31,225 nt of DNA from Cephalothrix simula (GCA_035591015.1 JAXIUW010088894.1:1-31225), one strand, 5' to 3'. Positions 10,231 through 20,812 are shown, counted from the first letter of the stretch. Numbers and translations are program-made. Notes: generated from the letters alone by a model not told the origin.

Positions 10231-10358
10231 TTTTTCAGCTTGATTTCATGTAAAGGACTCGGAAGCGCCTCGTTTGACAATTTTTGGGACAGCACAATGA
10301 TTCGAACTGGTGCGGGTATGTACTTGTATTCCCTATAAATGGTAACATACACGATAGC
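10231..10358 (-). ncRNA. Predicted exon, family A type a
   Basis: Identical copy of the exon at 8762-8889, displaced by 1,469 bp. Confidence 0.65.
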
Positions 10359-10613
10359 CTGAAACTAGATCTGGTTAGGGACACCTATGGTAATATTTCG
10401 CGTATAACAGAAGAAGGAGTTCTGATCCTACATTTTTTTCAATTTTTCCAATTAGTTCATTCTATTCCTTTAAATTTACAGTGATTTTTTAAAACATATT
10501 AATACTCAAAAAAATAATGAAATACATCGACTTTACCTATTTCAGGCATACACTGTGTGGAAGTTTTAATGGTTTGGCTTTGATCTTTTTGGTCAGACTC
10601 AAAAGAACCATAC

Positions 10614-10736
10614 TTTTTCAGGACGATCAAATGTGAAAGACTCGGAAGTGCCAGGTTTGAAGACTTTTGGGACAGCACTCTGATTTGAACTATTGCTAGT
10701 ATGTATTTTACTTCTAAATTAATTTTACACGACAAC
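10614..10736 (-). ncRNA. Predicted exon, family A type a'
   Basis: Identical copy of the exon at 9145-9267. Confidence 0.6.
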
Positions 10737-10913
10737 CTGTAACTGAAAACTAGTTAGGGACACCTACACTAGTAGCACTCGTGGGCTTCAGCTTCAGCAC
10801 AAAGTTTAAGTAATAAATTTCAAATAAAAATGTGCATTTTAGACATTTACAGTACGTTAATGATTACTTAATAAAGACTTAACACTTAATGATAATGAAA
10901 ACATTAACATTAC

Positions 10914-11057
10914 CTTACATTTTTTTACAGTTTTCTCATTCAGAATTTTAGAGCAGTTCGGAGTCAAAAAAGAAAATTTGTGACATCAACCAACGTATTC
11001 ATCATGAATAATCCTTGGATTGGTAGCGATAGGTAAGATTCTTGATTACTTAATTAC
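10914..11057 (-). ncRNA. Predicted exon, family A type b
   Basis: Identical copy of the exon at 9445-9588. Confidence 0.6.
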
Positions 11058-11407
11058 CTGAAACTAGGTCTGATTAGGGACACCTAACGTCGAAAATTTC
11101 ACAAGAAATTAAATGTAAACTCTATTTTTATTAAACGTTAGTTGTTAAATTTCGAAATATTAACTATTTTGAATTTAACTAAAGAAATACACGTTTGTTC
11201 AGATTTCCTAAAAAGTATTTCATACAGTATCTAAATTTACTCTGCCCGAAATTAGGTCTGGTTAGGAATAACCGAACATCGCGAATTTCAGGACAACTTG
11301 AGTTGTTCTACAAATTTCCTGGTTATGAAACAAACAATTTGCGATTTAACTATTTTCTGGTTATGAAAACAAAACCTAAATTATACAGCAAAATGAACTG
11401 TTTTTAC

Positions 11408-11578
11408 CGAGACTTGTTCCTGTCACCACTTCACATTCCGCATCATTCATGGGTAAAATGAATCCTTGTAGGGAGTTCATCATGGAGACATATATGGAGT
11501 TCTGGAACTCTTTGGACGGGACAGCAATTATTCGTCTAAGATTTGTTTCATGAAAATTATGGGGAACTTGAATATTTC
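11408..11578 (-). ncRNA. Predicted exon, family A type c
   Basis: Branch point CCCTAACT, acceptor TTAGTTTCAG-G, donor CTCG-GTAAAAAC. 171 nt. Confidence 0.6.
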
Positions 11579-11713
11579 CTGAAACTAAGTCTAGTTAGGG
11601 ACACCTACGATATCATTCGCGAATCTCGAATAAATTAAATGAAATTTAAAAGTTAACGCTTTTACGATCTTTTACCTGTTAGGCTTCGACATACTAGCTC
11701 GAATGAACCTTAC

Positions 11714-11812
11714 TTTTTCAGCTTGATTAAAGACTCGGAAGCACCAGGTTCTGACAACTTTTGAGAGAGCACTATCATTTGAACTGGTGTGGGTATGTAC
11801 TTGAACTATAAC
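11714..11812 (-). ncRNA. Predicted exon, family A type a (shortened)
   Basis: Branch point CCCTAACC, acceptor CAGTTTCAG-G, donor AAAA-GTAAGG. 99 nt. The a' exon is missing from this higher-order unit. Confidence 0.6.
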
Positions 11813-11987
11813 CTGAAACTGGATCTGGTTAGGGACACCTTTCGCGGATTTCAGAACAAAGTTAAAGTAATAAATTCCAAATAAAAATGTTTCGCGGAAG
11901 TGCATTTTAGACATTTACTGTAAATATTAATAATTAGGGCCTACTTGAAAAAAGGTTTAGCGCATCATTGACATTACCCAGCATTAC

Positions 11988-12131
11988 CTATTTCAGCCAC
12001 TTTCTCAAACACTTTTCTCATTCAAAATTTCAGAGTCAAAAGACTGTTTTAATTGGGACATCAACCAACTTATTCATCATGAATAATCGTTGATTAGCGA
12101 TAGGTAAGATTTTTGATTACATATTAATTAC
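11988..12131 (-). ncRNA. Predicted exon, family A type b
   Basis: Branch point CCTTAATC, acceptor TAGTTTCAG-G, donor AATAG-GTAATG. 144 nt, again opening with stops in every frame. Confidence 0.6.
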
Positions 12132-12297
12132 CTGAAACTAGATCTGATTAAGGACACCTAACATGGCGAATTTCTGACAAATTGAAGCTCAAGCTTAATG
12201 AAATTAAAAAAATTTTCCAGCAATGAATCAAAATACAGGTCAATACAATTAAATATTTTCTGGTTATGAAACAAAAGAGCAGTTTTTACGTTTTTAC

Positions 12298-12508
12298 CTA
12301 GACGATACCCAGTCATAACAAAAATCTTCAATCTGTCAATGTAACCAGCTGATGTAACTTCTCATTGTCAACCATATTATCAGGGACATCTCTAGTCATG
12401 GGTGTGTTGAATACTTTTAGGGAGTTCGTCATTATGTTTTTAAGTTTTAGAGGAGTTCTTTGAAATTATCGGGATGGGACAGAAATCATTCTTGTAATAC
12501 TGGAATAC
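12298..12508 (-). ncRNA. Predicted exon, family A type c (long)
   Basis: Branch point CCCTAACA, acceptor TTAGTTTCAG-G, donor CTAG-GTAAAAAC. 211 nt; about 50 nt longer than its relatives. Confidence 0.55.
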
Positions 12509-12673
12509 CTGAAACTAAGTCTTGTTAGGGACACCTATGATAACATTCGCGAATTGTAGCCAAATTTGTTGATCAAAATATTTGATCACTTGTATATTAA
12601 TAAACATTAATTGCATTTAATATTAATTAAAACAATAACATTAATATTCAAAGAACTAAGTCAGGTCGTTTAC

Positions 12674-12798
12674 CTTGGGCCGTACCAACAATGCTCCTGC
12701 TTTGAGTGCCAAATGTTTGATTGTATTACTGTGTATGTTTCCTGCTTGTGTGTGATTAGGTATAAAATTATCGCTTCCGAAGTCATAGAATTGTGGAT
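12674..12798 (-). ncRNA. Predicted exon, family A (diverged)
   Basis: Branch region TTTCTAACCAG, acceptor CTAGTTTCAG, donor CCAAG-GTAAACG. 125 nt. Confidence 0.5.
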
Positions 12799-12947
12799 CT
12801 GAAACTAGGACTGGTTAGAAAGACACCTATCTTCGCGATCGAACTCATTCACATCAAAAGTAATGCATTGTGAATTAAGGTTTTTACAGAGTACCATAAA
12901 ACAACAAATCTGCCGGGCATATATGGCTTTACCTTCATGGGCCTTAC

Positions 12948-13173
12948 CGGTACTTGGCTTGCTTTTATTGCCAGATCGATAGAAGGACTCCAATGAAGAG
13001 CTGTGAGTCGAACTTTGATAGTGTTATTGACAAACTCAGCCTCTTTGTGTTTAATTGGTCTTATAGGGCTTGATTCTCTAGAAGATCTCGAGTCATGTGT
13101 GTTACAGGACGGGCTGCATTTTCAAATCAGCATTAGAAGCCATCAGACAAGTTTTGAAGCTCCAAGTTTGAAC
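12948..13173 (-). ncRNA. Predicted exon, family A (rightmost clear copy)
   Basis: Branch region CTCTAACC, acceptor GTAGTTTCAG-G, donor ACCG-GTAAGG; GAAG-GTAAAG 15 nt further on is a second candidate. 226 nt. Confidence 0.45.
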
Positions 13174-15038
13174 CTGAAACTACGATTGGTTAGAGACACC
13201 TACGCGACCGTACTATAAGACATATAAGGTTTTACGGTAACGCTGATAATCAAGCACATGACGAAGTAAATCATCACTCTCAGGAAGCTATTCTAGCCAT
13301 CATAATACCCTCGAACTAAGCCTGGTTACTGGCACCTAGGAGCATGTTTGCTCATTGAGTAATTCACTTAAGTTGGATTAATCAAAGGATTAAGAAAAAT
13401 CGATCTCACCAATTTTTCTCTTTTTGAATCTAGCAGGAAGTGGAAGAGGCACCATTTGTAGTAAACTTGGCCTTGCATTTATATCATTAAGGCGATTATA
13501 AAGTGTGCAATTGAAACTAGATGAATAACTTTTTCCAGCAAATCAATAGATTAATTATGACGTCATTCGTGGCCATCACGGAAAATCATACAGTAGACTT
13601 GTTTCTGGAAATCAAAATAAAATAAACTCCCAAAAATTAACGATGCCGCCCCCTAATTTTTCTATTATCACATGGTTTCAAATTTTATAAACCCCGTAAA
13701 AACAAACCAAAAAGGCTGCATGCATACAGGAAAAATTGATTCTCTCAACTAGCACTGTATCCAAATGAAATATTGATAGAAAAATTCAACATTCAAATGC
13801 TATAAAATTATCAAACCTTTTGAAGCTGCTTTATCTGGGAGTCGGTTACAAATAGTTAAGCAATAACTTGAGGACAGGAAACAGAATAGGAAGCGCACTT
13901 TCAGTCGTTGATCTAGAGGGCCTTATTGCTGGTAGTGTTAGATTAGCTTTCATCGAAATGATCATTTTGGTTTACAAAGAGATGAAGCTCATTGAAGGTT
14001 TATCACAGATCTGAAAATCTTCGATAGAGTTAGCAACCCACCCCAGTTTCCTATTGACATTTTATTTACACATTGTAATTACTAAATAATTTAATATTGA
14101 ATTATTAGTTAAGTCATGTTGTTCTTATTATAAAAGCTCACCACTTTAAGTCCAGGATTTACCGGAGTTTAAAAAGCAGTGTAGTAAGCTTGATTATTTC
14201 AATAACGGAAAAACAATTCACATTGTGGGATCTTGAAGGGATGGCGGATGATGCGTTGCTCTAAAGATCTCCATATCAGCCACGTTTTTCTGAAATCATA
14301 AAACCGAAAAACCGCTACCCCTATTTACGCGTCATCTATCTGCATCTTACGTTTTATATTTAATGCTTCACTTAAAAAAAAGTAGCGTCATCTAAATTTT
14401 AAAAGCATATGATTTACTTTTAAATTAAAGTAGCTTTATTGTAATTTATATGAAAAAACTTACGTTACTTGCATAAGCCACACTCTAGAGCTAAAATCAC
14501 TGTTTTGCACATATATTCACAGGACTTTATGGAATAACAGCTAGTGACGTGGGATATATTATGCTGCTTTTAGGAAAAGCTGGGCATGGCATTCAAGGTT
14601 AAAGGTTAACACAAAAGCGTACTCATACGGTTTTGACGAAGAAAATTAATGCAAAACCAAATCTCCAAGCAGCATGGTTAATAGTCTGTCCAAAATAATC
14701 CGGAAATCTATAATCCAATTACTAGCACTTGAATGGTCACTTAAAGTGAAACTCCAACACTAAAACTATAGGTCATGCTACAACATCACTTTACATTTAC
14801 TTTTAGGTATCATAGACTTACATTTGGAGATCCACTTGTTTCAAGATCTTTCAATAATCTGCCTGTAATGTTCTAAAAGGGTAGAGTTATAGCCCACCCA
14901 TAACCCATGTTCATACTTAAGGATTGGTCTAAAGATCTGTAATTGTCCTGGCATTATTTATCTATATGGACTATATGATTGTCAATTAGAAGAAGCACGA
15001 ACGAAATGTGATAACTGCTGTAAAGTGTGTAGACTCAC
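13174..15038. other. Transition between arrays A and B
   Basis: A weak A-type acceptor (branch region CAGTAACCAG, then TTCGAG) lies at 13310, but its only donor would leave a 62-nt intron. From 13.4 to 15.0 kb I see no repeat unit, no long frame and no RNA gene. A CRE-type TGACGTCA lies at 13558-13565. This may be one long intron. Confidence 0.45.
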
Positions 15039-15116
15039 CAGCTTTTTCCTTTTTTATAAAAAATCATCTTCAACACCTTTTGATAAGCTTGTCAGCTTTG
15101 TACTGTTTTCGAAAAC
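15039..15116 (-). ncRNA. Predicted exon, family B (leftmost)
   Basis: Acceptor AAAGTTTTACAG-G after a T-rich tract; donor GCTG-GTGAGTC. 78 nt. A sister acceptor is seen at 17289; the copy at 16982 has ACAT in place of ACAG and looks dead. Confidence 0.5.
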
Positions 15117-15461
15117 CTGTAAAACTTTTTGGAGGAAAACAAGGCATGCAAAATGCAACAAGTAGGATTACTTCTAAAGTGTTATGTTGTTTGGTTTACA
15201 TCGTTAAAATCAGGTGTAAGCTCCCGTTTGTAACTCAAAACTTGGGAAATATCAGTTAAAAGTACGAGTAATTTGAATTTAATAACTTTACCGATGCCGC
15301 TAGTTTTGAGCACCATTTGGCTGGTTTGCTGATGGTACTTTCCCGGATCACTGAGATGACTAGGAAAGGGATTGAACTTGTGTTTGATCTCGCTGATGTT
15401 GTTGAAGACCAACTCTTAACTGCTTCATACTAATGACTCAAGTCTTGCTTTCATTGCACTT

Positions 15462-15800
15462 TTGTTGTCTAATTGTCTGTCTAGCTTACATGGCCAAAAG
15501 TAATTTTTTGTCTAATTGCCTGCCTAGCTTACATGGCCAACATTTTAGGTTTCTTGTTATCATTTGAATTGTGTTGCAGGAGCAAGAGTTGTAATCGGCT
15601 TCTGAATACATTAGAGATTATATTTCTTCAAATAGGGGATTCGAAATCATCAGTGATTGATTGTCAAATTTTGCTTGCATTGCAACTTAGTTTTTCTTGT
15701 TTAATTGCCTGTCTCGCTTACATTGTCAAATTTTGCTTGCATGGCAGCTTAGTTTTTCGTGTTTAATTGCCTGTTTCGCTTACATGGCAAACAGGTAATC
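15462..15800 (-). repeat. Local tandem repeat of a donor-bearing segment
   Basis: AATTGCCTG...GCTTACATGGC-like segments occur four to five times on the plus strand. On the minus strand each is a donor (GCCAT-GTAAGC, or a near variant) with about 20 nt of following intron. Single copies recur at 17.6 and 22.4 kb, where they end complete exons. Here acceptors are not evident. Confidence 0.6.
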
Positions 15801-15894
15801 TTTAACCATTTTGCGATTCGACGGTTGGTTTGATCAAATTACTTGTAATAATTATCAATTTACAAGAGTAGGACACTCAGATGTTTTGACTCAC

Positions 15895-15995
15895 CAAATA
15901 TCCAAAAATGTTTGAAGGTCGAGCATTCACACCAGTGAGAACTTTTGGGATCTTTCTAAATTTTCTACACCAATGGTAAAGTTAAAGCTAGTGCA
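15895..15995 (-). ncRNA. Predicted exon, family B
   Basis: Branch point TTTAATC, acceptor TCTATTGCAG, donor TTTG-GTGAGTC. 101 nt. Paralogue of the exons at 17803, 19560 and 22619, but 14 nt are missing in the middle and an in-frame TAG appears in the frame that is open elsewhere. Confidence 0.6.
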
Positions 15996-16165
15996 CTGCA
16001 ATAGACTTGATTAAAAGAACAAGATGTCGAATCATTTGAAATAGCGCAGAAACGATCCAGTGACACAAAATAGGGCACAGTAATAACATCATCCGCTGAC
16101 ACAATACACCTAATAGATGGCGGTACGAAACTTATTGGAATTTATTTTGTAAACTTTTGACTCAC

Positions 16166-16272
16166 CAAATAAAAGGAGTTCTTTGATTTCTAACTCTTTG
16201 GACTTACATACAGGAGGTGATATGATGTACTCGTTTCTACAGTATTCTCCTGTTTACTTCTGCTGTTGTGTA
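16166..16272 (-). ncRNA. Predicted exon, family B
   Basis: Branch point TCTAATC, acceptor TCAATTACAG, donor TTTG-GTGAGTC. 107 nt, paralogue of the exon at 18122. Confidence 0.6.
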
Positions 16273-16723
16273 CTGTAATTGATTCGATTAGAAGAAAAAC
16301 AAGCCATAACAAGATATGCTCTTACTTTGTAATTTTTTAAGTGTATATTTTAAATAATTCCTTGTTGTTTGTTATCAGGTAAGACTAACTCAAAACAGTC
16401 CGCCTGTTTCATGGGCACATTTATTGTCTAGGTTTCCCTTTGATGACGTCATAATCGTAATTCACTATCAATAAATTTCTTAACACAATTATAGAGATAG
16501 GAGGCATCGGCTTATCGCAAAAACAAATCGTAAGTGTTAGTGCAGACTTACCAAACCATTAAGACAGGAGGGTAAAATTGCGTTGAGATTTCATTTTTGT
16601 CTTAGCTTGGTTAGACCTCTTAATTCGGATACCGGTATGCCTTTGGATAACCAAATGAATCTAACAATAAGTGCCTGCTCTTCTATCTGCATTACATTCA
16701 CTTGCCTAAATATTTAGACTCAC

Positions 16724-16843
16724 CAAACTTATGGAGATGTGTAATATTTCCACTGGCATCCAAAACATTGCTTTTACATGATCTTTCATGTATTTGATTG
16801 GACATTGCTTGGACTTCTTTTTTCACTTTGGACTTTAATGCAA
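16724..16843 (-). ncRNA. Predicted exon, family B
   Basis: Branch point TCTAATC, acceptor TCCATTGCAG, donor TTTG-GTGAGTC. 120 nt. A separate donor, TTTG-GTAAGTC, at 16552 marks a further, incomplete unit to its left. Confidence 0.55.
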
Positions 16844-17100
16844 CTGCAATGGACTTGATTAGAAGAAAACAAAACATGGAACAGAGCATACCATACATCT
16901 GTCCAGTGTCCATTTTATTAGAAACTTTTAATATTACACAGTATTCTAGACTACTTTTAATTGTCAGCTTTTTTGAAAACATGTAAAACTTTGGAGAACA
17001 AAACAAGGCGCAGCTATAACTACTTCTATTAAGTTTTACTTTTGTGATTTAAATTATATCATCAGTATCAGGACACAGGAAAAAAACACTATTGACTCAC

Positions 17101-17288
17101 CATATCTGTTCCGAAATGTTAGGGTTTTACACTTATGGATCAGTCATTGCATATTTTCTTGGCTTTTCCCAAAATGTCCTAACAGAAGTGTAACAGGAAA
17201 CACCGATTTTTTTATGTAACCGAAGAATCTTTAAGTCTGAGCGATATTTTTCAACTTATTTCTCAGCTTTTGGTCAATTTTTGAAAAC
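17101..17288 (-). ncRNA. Predicted exon, family B
   Basis: Acceptor ATATTTTAACAG-G; donor TATG-GTGAGTC. 188 nt; the branch point is unclear. Confidence 0.45.
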
Positions 17289-17610
17289 CTGTTAAAATAT
17301 TTTCGAAGAAAACAAGGCATGCAAAATATCACAGGTAGTGTTTCTTTTGGTATTTGTGTACGGTAGGAACTATCATAGACGAACATCGAATACGAGTGGT
17401 ATAATTCGAATTTCATAATGCCGAAAAGTAATACGAATCGCCTGGCTTTTCCATGTAGCCAAGTTAATTTAATGACGTCATAATGAAATAATTATCAAGA
17501 TGGCTACTGTATTACATGTAAAAATTAAAATCATCAGTGGTTGATAGATAGTTAACTCTTGCTTTTATGGCAGCTTAATGTTTTCTTCTCCAATTGCCTG
17601 TTTAGCTTAC

Positions 17611-17740
17611 ATGGCAAACAGGTACATGTAGAATTGTCAGAATTGGTAATGTTGCAAATTAGGAATCTTAAATTTTAATTGGTTATGATTTATCATATAC
17701 AGCTGATAATTTTTAACCGTTTTGTGATGTGAAGTGTATT
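17611..17740 (-). ncRNA. Predicted exon, family B
   Basis: Branch point GCTAACAAG, acceptor TAATCATCAG, donor GCCAT-GTAAGC. 130 nt. The intron before it is only 62 nt, the same as at the paralogous site (22557-22618). Confidence 0.6.
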
Positions 17741-17802
17741 CTGATGATTATACTTGTTAGCAAGTTCAATGTAAAAGTGGACACTTAAATATTTTGACTC
17801 AC

Positions 17803-17926
17803 CAAATACCTCAAGATGTTTTCCTTTCGAGTATTCCGCACCAGTGAGAATTTTTGGGCTATAGTGTATCTTCCTAAATTTTCTACACCAATGGAGATCA
17901 CGTTGGGAAAATTTTGTGCTAGTGTA
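17803..17926 (-). ncRNA. Predicted exon, family B
   Basis: Branch point TTTAATC, acceptor TCTATTGCAG, donor TTTG-GTGAGTC. 124 nt. Open in one frame through acceptor and donor. The sister at 19560 is 11 nt shorter, so the frame is not kept. Confidence 0.65.
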
Positions 17927-18121
17927 CTGCAATAGACTTGATTAAAAGAACAAGGCACCGGAAAGGCATTCGAAATAGCGCAAAAAAGAATCCAGAGATA
18001 ATATAGTAAGACTACAAAATAGGGCACAGTAGTTAACATCATATGTTGACATATACAATACACCTTTCCTTGATCTTGAATCTCGAAACGTATTTGCATA
18101 TTTTGTAAATTTTTGACTCAC

Positions 18122-18258
18122 CAAATATGATCAGTTCTTTGATTCCAAAACACTTTGTACTTTAACTGGACGGGTACTCTTAACTCTATAGGTGCACTAC
18201 TTTTTCAGTATTGGTTTCTTCAGATTTTCTAATTATAACAGACTGCTTCTGCTGTGTA
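18122..18258 (-). ncRNA. Predicted exon, family B
   Basis: Branch point TTTAATC, acceptor TCTATTACAG, donor TTTG-GTGAGTC. 137 nt. Confidence 0.65.
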
Positions 18259-18371
18259 CTGTAATAGACTTGATTAAAACAAAACAAGCCATAGCAAAAG
18301 GAAGCCCTAACTTTGCAATTTTTCTAATATATTTTAGATATGTAGTTTTATCAGTTAGATTAATGACTCAC

Positions 18372-18485
18372 CGAGCCTGAAAACAGACCAATCCTCCTGT
18401 ATCATCAGCACAAAAATTGTCAAGGTAACGCATCTTTAGATACATCTTAAATCGCAGAAACATCAGTTTGTTATCACGCAATTAT
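18372..18485 (-). ncRNA. Predicted exon, family B
   Basis: Branch point TTTAAAATC-like, acceptor TATTGAGAG, donor GCTCG-GTGAGTC. 114 nt; the acceptor is weaker than in its paralogues, which read TTGATAG. Confidence 0.5.
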
Positions 18486-18751
18486 CTCTCAATAGAAGAC
18501 TTGATTTTAAAAGGGAAAACATGCCCATTGTGTTTTTACCACATGGTAGCAAACGCTTAAGCATCTTGTTTGGATCAAATTATTGGAATCCTCTAGAATT
18601 GTTGTATTCTATGCAACTGTAAAATTATGGCGCGGAGGGGCATACCGTAAACAATGTTGCCCCTTATTCATTTGCCTTTGATGGATATCCTAAGTCATAG
18701 GTAGTACTGGATGAATGACATAAGTCATAAGTGTTGGACACAAAGACTTAT

Positions 18752-18841
18752 CAAACCATAAACAGGAGGGTTTGTAGATGAAATTGCATTACTTCAATTT
18801 TGTTTTGGGATTTATTTTTTTGTACTCTAATCTGTTGAAAA
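18752..18841 (-). pseudogene. Family B exon copy with a dead donor
   Basis: Acceptor block CTTAACG...GTTACAG is intact, but the donor reads TTTG-ATAAGTC where the paralogues at 20722 and 23595 have TTTG-GTAAGTC. 90 nt, the same length as the intact copy. Confidence 0.6.
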
Positions 18842-19111
18842 CTGTAACTGAAGATTTCGTTAAGAGAAACACACAACATGGCACATCAGCAAATAAAAAT
18901 AGCATTATCTTCGCGATTACTTTTTAAGAATAGACCTAGTAATATGAATAGATGTAAATTACTGCAACCAAAATTAGTCAATACATATTAAATGTACATG
19001 TATATCATCAGCCGGGTTTATTGTGACTTAGTCCTACCATTGATGGGTCCGTTTGAATTTGGAACCTCATAACGCCTTTGAAAGTTATTGGTTAAAATAA
19101 GTTTAACTTAC

Positions 19112-19232
19112 AGCAAACACAGTACCAAACCTTTAGCTGTTGGGGTCACAGCCCAAGCCTCGGGTCTCAATATGGAATAGAGCACCTTCATACTGATGAG
19201 TATTACACTTCGTAAGGAAGCTTGCTCTCAGA
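19112..19232 (-). ncRNA. Predicted exon, family B
   Basis: Acceptor TTTAGTTACAG, donor GCT-GTAAGTT. 121 nt. Just upstream, a relic acceptor at 19337 has lost its GTAAGC donor. Confidence 0.55.
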
Positions 19233-19559
19233 CTGTAACTAAAGACTGTTATGAAAACAATGCACATCAGCCAATAATCCAACTCAGGCGTCGACAGGTA
19301 AATTCCTTTTCTGGACGAGCTTATAATCCCCTCACACTGTAACTGAAGAACCTGTTAAGAAAGCTTTGCACTCCAACTCAGGTATAATGACCTATTTTGA
19401 GAATTTAAAAACCATTCCAATGTGTGTATTTTCGATAACAAACTGCATCAAGGGACATTTGAAAGCAAACTTTCATGATCAATTATTAACATGCATGCAA
19501 AAAACTTTCATGATCAATTATTAACAAGCAAATAAACTTTCATGATTATTTTGACTCAC

Positions 19560-19672
19560 CAAATACCTCATTTTGAGCATTCCGCACCAGTGAGAATTTT
19601 TGGGCTATTTTGTATCTTCCTAAATTTTCTACACCAATGGAGATCACGTTGGGAAAATTTTGAGCTATTGTA
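19560..19672 (-). ncRNA. Predicted exon, family B
   Basis: Branch point TTTAATC, acceptor TCTATTGCAG, donor TTTG-GTGAGTC. 113 nt, with an 11-nt deletion relative to the 124-nt sisters. Confidence 0.65.
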
Positions 19673-19867
19673 CTGCAATAGACTTGATTAAAACAGCAAG
19701 GCACCGGAAATGCATTTGAAATAGGGCAAAGAAAACACAGATATACTATAGCATGACTACAAAATAGGGCACAGTATAGTAACATCATATGTTGAGATAT
19801 AAAATATACATTGATCTTGAATGGCGGCTCGAAACGTATTTGCATTTTTTGTAAATCTTTGACTCAC

Positions 19868-20018
19868 CAAATATGAGGAATTCTTTGATTTCAACTCCTT
19901 GGACTTTAACTGGAGGGGGTACTCTTAACTCAATATGTGCACTACTTTTTCAGTATTGGTTTCACCACTATAATTATCTTCATATTTCCTTATTATAACA
20001 GACTGTTTCTGCTGTGTA
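19868..20018 (-). ncRNA. Predicted exon, family B
   Basis: Branch point TCTAATC, acceptor TCTATTACAG, donor TTTG-GTGAGTC. 151 nt. Confidence 0.65.
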
Positions 20019-20146
20019 CTGTAATAGACTTGATTAGAAAAAAACAAGCCATAGCAAAAGAAAGCCCTAACTTTTGCAATTTTTCTAATATATTTTAGAT
20101 ATTTCCAATGTATTTTGTAGTTCTATCAGTTAGATTAATGACTCAC

Positions 20147-20268
20147 CGAGCCTGAAACATCAGCACAAATATTGTCAAGGTAACTCATTGATGACGTCAT
20201 AATCTAAATTCACTACAAATTCGATATATCTTAAATCCCGAAACATCAGTTTGTTATCACGCAATTAT
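20147..20268 (-). ncRNA. Predicted exon, family B, next to the assembly gap
   Basis: Branch point CTTAATC, acceptor TATTGATAG, donor GCTCG-GTGAGTC. 122 nt; contains a TGACGTCA palindrome at 20192-20199. Its acceptor region is repeated on the other side of the gap. Confidence 0.6.
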
Positions 20269-20336
20269 CTATCAATAGAAGACTTGATTAAGAGAAAACA
20301 TGCCCATGGTGTTTTTACAATATTGACACATAGTTG

Positions 20337-20436
20337 NNNNNNNNNNNNNNNNNNNNNNNNNNNNNNNNNNNNNNNNNNNNNNNNNNNNNNNNNNNNNNNN
20401 NNNNNNNNNNNNNNNNNNNNNNNNNNNNNNNNNNNN
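20337..20436. other. Assembly gap of exactly 100 N
   Basis: The 77 bp before the gap (20260-20336) and the 77 bp after it (20437-20513) are identical, so this is probably a false scaffold gap between overlapping contig ends. The true sequence most likely has one copy. Confidence 0.9.
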
Positions 20437-20721
20437 CGCAATTATCTATCAATAGAAGACTTGATTAAGAGAAAACATGCCCATGGTGTTTTTACAATAT
20501 TGACACATAGTTGCAAACGTTAAGCATCTTGTTTGTATCATCAAATCGTTGGAATCATTTAGAATTGTTGAATTCTATCCAACTATAAAATTATGGCGGA
20601 GATGGCTGGCGTACCGCAATCGATGTTGCCCCTAATTCATTTGCCTTTGATGGATAACCTAAGTCATAGGTAGTACCGGATGAATCACATAACAAGTCAA
20701 AAGTGTTGGTACAAAGACTTA

Positions 20722-20812
20722 CCAAACCATGCACAGGAGGGTTTTTAGGTGAAAGTGCATTACTTCATGTTTGTTTTGGGATTTCGTTTTTTGCACTCTA
20801 ATCTGTTGAAAA
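20722..20812 (-). ncRNA. Predicted exon, family B
   Basis: Branch point CTTAACG, acceptor TTCAGTTACAG, donor TTTG-GTAAGTC. 91 nt. Confidence 0.65.

Larger units (their letters stand above)
8745..11092 (-). repeat. 1,469-bp tandem duplication, copies matching over about 880 bp
   Basis: By eye, 8745-9623 and 10214-11092 match base for base, including intron sequence. The rest of the period is similar but diverged. Each copy carries type a, a' and b exons. Either a very recent duplication, a gene conversion, or an assembly artefact (two haplotypes joined in tandem). Confidence 0.85.
5744..13309 (-). repeat. Exon array A
   Basis: About 22 units whose shared block on the minus strand is TAGGTGTCCCTAACCAGA followed by TAGTTTCAG-G: branch point CCCTAAC, then acceptor. 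Three donor types recur in fixed order: AAA-GTAAGG or GTATGG (type a), AG-GTAATG (type b), and CTCG- or CTAG-GTAAAA (type c). Units form a higher-order repeat of about 1.47-1.51 kb, with type c acceptors at 7116, 8627, 10095 and 11578. Exon bodies share the core GTCCCAAAA. A copy with a dead acceptor sits at the same place in three of the units. Confidence 0.75.

Noticed and set aside
8815-10484. Two identical 66-codon plus-strand frames 1,469 bp apart
   Set aside because: They are identical only because the DNA is duplicated. They lie antisense across predicted exons and introns, have no family resemblance and are broken in the other units of the array.
7605-10735. Minus-strand frames at 7605-7814, 9030-9266 and 10499-10735 sharing an LSCKINLEVKYILAIVQIRV segment
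   Set aside because: The segment runs through the a' exon and past its predicted donor. Neighbouring type a exons are shifted by 5 nt, type b exons close every frame, and there is no known domain. A coding relic is possible but not supported.
20251-20523. 90-codon plus-strand frame
   Set aside because: It reads across 100 N and owes its length to the gap; the ends are the same sequence twice.
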